This document shows positions 6,740 through 7,691 of a stretch of 7,691 bases of DNA, piece by piece (the stretch's first letter is position 1; each line of letters opens with the position of its first letter). Origin of the DNA: an uncultured Bacilli bacterium. GTDB taxonomy: Bacteria > Bacillota_I > Bacilli_A > RFN20 > CAG-449. The DNA lies in the NCBI GenBank assembly GCA_947593895.1, contig CANQDY010000060.1, forward strand, positions 1 to 7,691. Reading direction: 5' to 3'. A program made the position numbers and the translations under genes. The notes beneath the pieces are model-generated. The model made no database searches and was not told the DNA's origin. It saw only the letters and a list, made by a program, of their open reading frames with translations.

Positions 6740-7113
6740 TTTATACAGATTTTTACAACAAATCAATCAAAATTGTTAAAACTTAATTTATAAGATGCTT
6801 GAAGAACTTGATTTAGACTTTGTAGTAACTAAAAGAAAATCTCTGAATATCTTTCTGAATTTTAATTTTTTCAAAAATTCGACATCTATAGAGATATCTG
6901 ATTCTAAGATTTTTTACTTACCTACAAAATATTAATGTAATCCAGATTTTCACCTTTTTTCCATAAAAATTTTAAAAACCAATTCGCTATAGAATGCCTA
7001 CTTTTATTCTTTTATTTACAACTCATTTAATTGTTTTATTAATATATATCTTTTTATTTATTTTTCTTAACAAAGTTAAACATTATATATCATTTATTCA
7101 TTTATTATCGTAT
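6740..7113. other. AT-rich spacer with no supported gene
   Basis: This is the place where a precursor peptide gene upstream of the operon might be expected. On the minus strand every ATG was followed, and each frame stops within 4 to 18 codons. On the plus strand one frame of 46 codons starts at 6795 (MLEELDLDFVVTKRK...) and stops at 6933-6935. It has no ribosome binding site, no glycine and no leader/core layout, and such a frame is expected by chance at this composition. TTATACAGA at 6741-6749 is one base from a DnaA box but stands alone. I see no RNA gene. Confidence 0.55.
7026..7042 (+). repeat. 17-base repeat, copy 2 (first copy at 1789-1805)
   Basis: TTTAATTGTTTTATTAA matches the copy at 1789-1805 exactly and in the same orientation. 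The two copies bracket the accessory operon, with about 5.2 kb between them. The low complexity makes a chance match possible. Confidence 0.35.
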
Positions 7114-7167
7114 AAAAAAACTCAGTGATTAGAAAACTTTTTTATTAAATATTTCATTTCACTGAGT
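7114..7167 (-). terminator. Intrinsic terminator of the surface-protein gene
   Basis: The minus strand reads ACTCAGTGA (7167-7159), a 30-base loop, then TCACTGAGT (7128-7120), followed directly by a run of T residues (to 7114). The nine-base arms are a perfect inverted repeat with good G-C content for this region, and the element lies about 90 bases after the stop of the surface-protein gene. The loop is long, but an inner A/T pairing could shorten it. The plus strand also has a T-rich stretch after the stem, so it may act in both directions. Confidence 0.65.
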
Positions 7168-7257
7168 ATATTTTATTTTTTCTCCAATTTTTTTAAGACA
7201 TTTACCAAAAATCTTAGTTTTTAATTTAGAGAAACAAAATTATTTTTTTAATTTTAA

Positions 7258-7691
7258 TTAATTCCAATAACCAGTCACTTTATCTGTTCCACTTACATAA
7301 CCGGTAATTGTATATGTTTTTCCATTATTTCCAGCAATTACCAAATCTTCAGTTTGATTCCATTTGTTTGCCCATTCATTTGCTGTTGTTGCACCATTCA
7401 TTCTACAGAAAATAATATTTGTATATTTTGCTACTTGTTCTTTAGTTAATGTAATTGTTGATACATTATTTTTACCCAAGTCAATCCACTCATTAATTGA
7501 ATCATTCTTATATAAATAAGCAGCATATCTTGCTTCACTACTATTAATACTTGTGAAATCAACAGTTAATTTTACTGTAGTTACATCATCAGGATCTGGT
7601 TCTGGAGCTTCAACATATACTTTATCTTCTTTATTTACATAGAAAGTATGTTCTCCTGCTGTTGCTACTACAAATACTGTTCCAGAATATG
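7258..7691 (-). CDS. C-terminal end of a modular surface or secreted protein
   Basis: The frame is open from the window edge to the TAA at 7258-7260, giving 143 visible residues; the N-terminus lies outside. An internal TTG at 7477-7479 is not the start, because the coding pattern continues upstream. The visible order is a beta-rich piece (GTVFVVATAGEHTFYVN), an acidic Pro/Asp/Glu linker (EAPEPDPDD), and a C-terminal module with EARYAAYLYKN, INEWIDL, NIIFCRMNGATTANEWANKW, NQTEDL and a closing TGYVSGTDKVTGYWN. This module is rich in aromatic residues and resembles a C-terminal repeat that I recall from large extracellular proteins of gut bacteria, similar in style to starch-binding modules. 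Carbohydrate binding is therefore a guess. No LPXTG sorting motif is present. A terminator follows 90 bases downstream. Confidence 0.7.
   Translation of the reverse strand, partial: YSGTVFVVATAGEHTFYVNKEDKVYVEAPEPDPDDVTTVKLTVDFTSINSSEARYAAYLYKNDSINEWIDLGKNNVSTITLTKEQVAKYTNIIFCRMNGATTANEWANKWNQTEDLVIAGNNGKTYTITGYVSGTDKVTGYWN

Noticed and set aside
6741..6749. DnaA-box-like TTATACAGA, considered as part of an origin
   Set aside because: One mismatch from consensus and no companion boxes in either spacer, so an origin here is not supported.
6795..6935. Plus-strand open frame of 46 codons in the spacer, considered as a precursor peptide
   Set aside because: No ribosome binding site, no glycine or leader/core layout, opposite orientation to the operon, and a frame of this length is expected by chance at this A+T content.
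7120..7167. Nine-base inverted repeat considered as ends of a miniature mobile element
   Set aside because: The arms enclose only 30 bases, no target duplication is visible, and the T run directly after the stem fits a terminator better.

Overview
The window is about 70-75% A+T and rises above 80% between genes. It looks like chromosomal DNA from a low-GC Firmicute or a Mollicutes-related lineage, such as gut Bacilli of the Erysipelotrichales/RF39 kind. TGG is used for Trp and TGA acts as a stop (the peptidase gene ends in an ATGA overlap), so the code looks standard rather than Mycoplasma-type. All confident genes lie on the minus strand, so transcription runs from high to low coordinates. 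The taxonomic placement is inference.

Replication block (1-1559): yaaA (S4-domain protein), recF and the 5' end of gyrB are tightly packed in the order normally found after dnaA-dnaN near the origin. Here dnaN is not upstream of yaaA. About 1 kb of very AT-rich DNA and then an accessory operon sit there instead.

Decayed spacer (1560-2532): no intact gene is seen. The plus strand carries protein-like fragments broken by stops and a frame change. One resembles a helix-turn-helix segment, so this is probably the remains of a gene. The yaaA promoter region lies at one end and a weak terminator for the accessory operon at the other.

Accessory operon (6673 down to 2533): five genes overlap or nearly touch and appear to share one promoter near 6711. 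In transcription order they are an HPr-kinase-like P-loop protein, a PqqD-like small protein (RiPP recognition element fold), an S24/S26 signal-peptidase-like protease, an ABC exporter with fused membrane and ATPase domains, and a PF14907-type nucleotidyltransferase-like protein. The kinase, PqqD-like protein, exporter and nucleotidyltransferase also occur as parts of some lasso-peptide clusters (paeninodin-type). Here, however, no B2 protease, no asparagine-synthetase-like cyclase, no radical-SAM enzyme and no convincing precursor peptide are visible. The operon therefore looks like a peptide recognition, tailoring, cleavage and export module that either acts on a substrate encoded elsewhere or works by undescribed chemistry. 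This is the best candidate for a new system in the window.

Second spacer (6674-7257): an AT-rich stretch holding the operon promoter and a probable intrinsic terminator for the next gene upstream. It has no convincing gene.

Surface protein (7258-7691): the C-terminal 143 residues of a protein running off the window. It looks like an extracellular modular protein with a beta-rich, probably carbohydrate-binding end.
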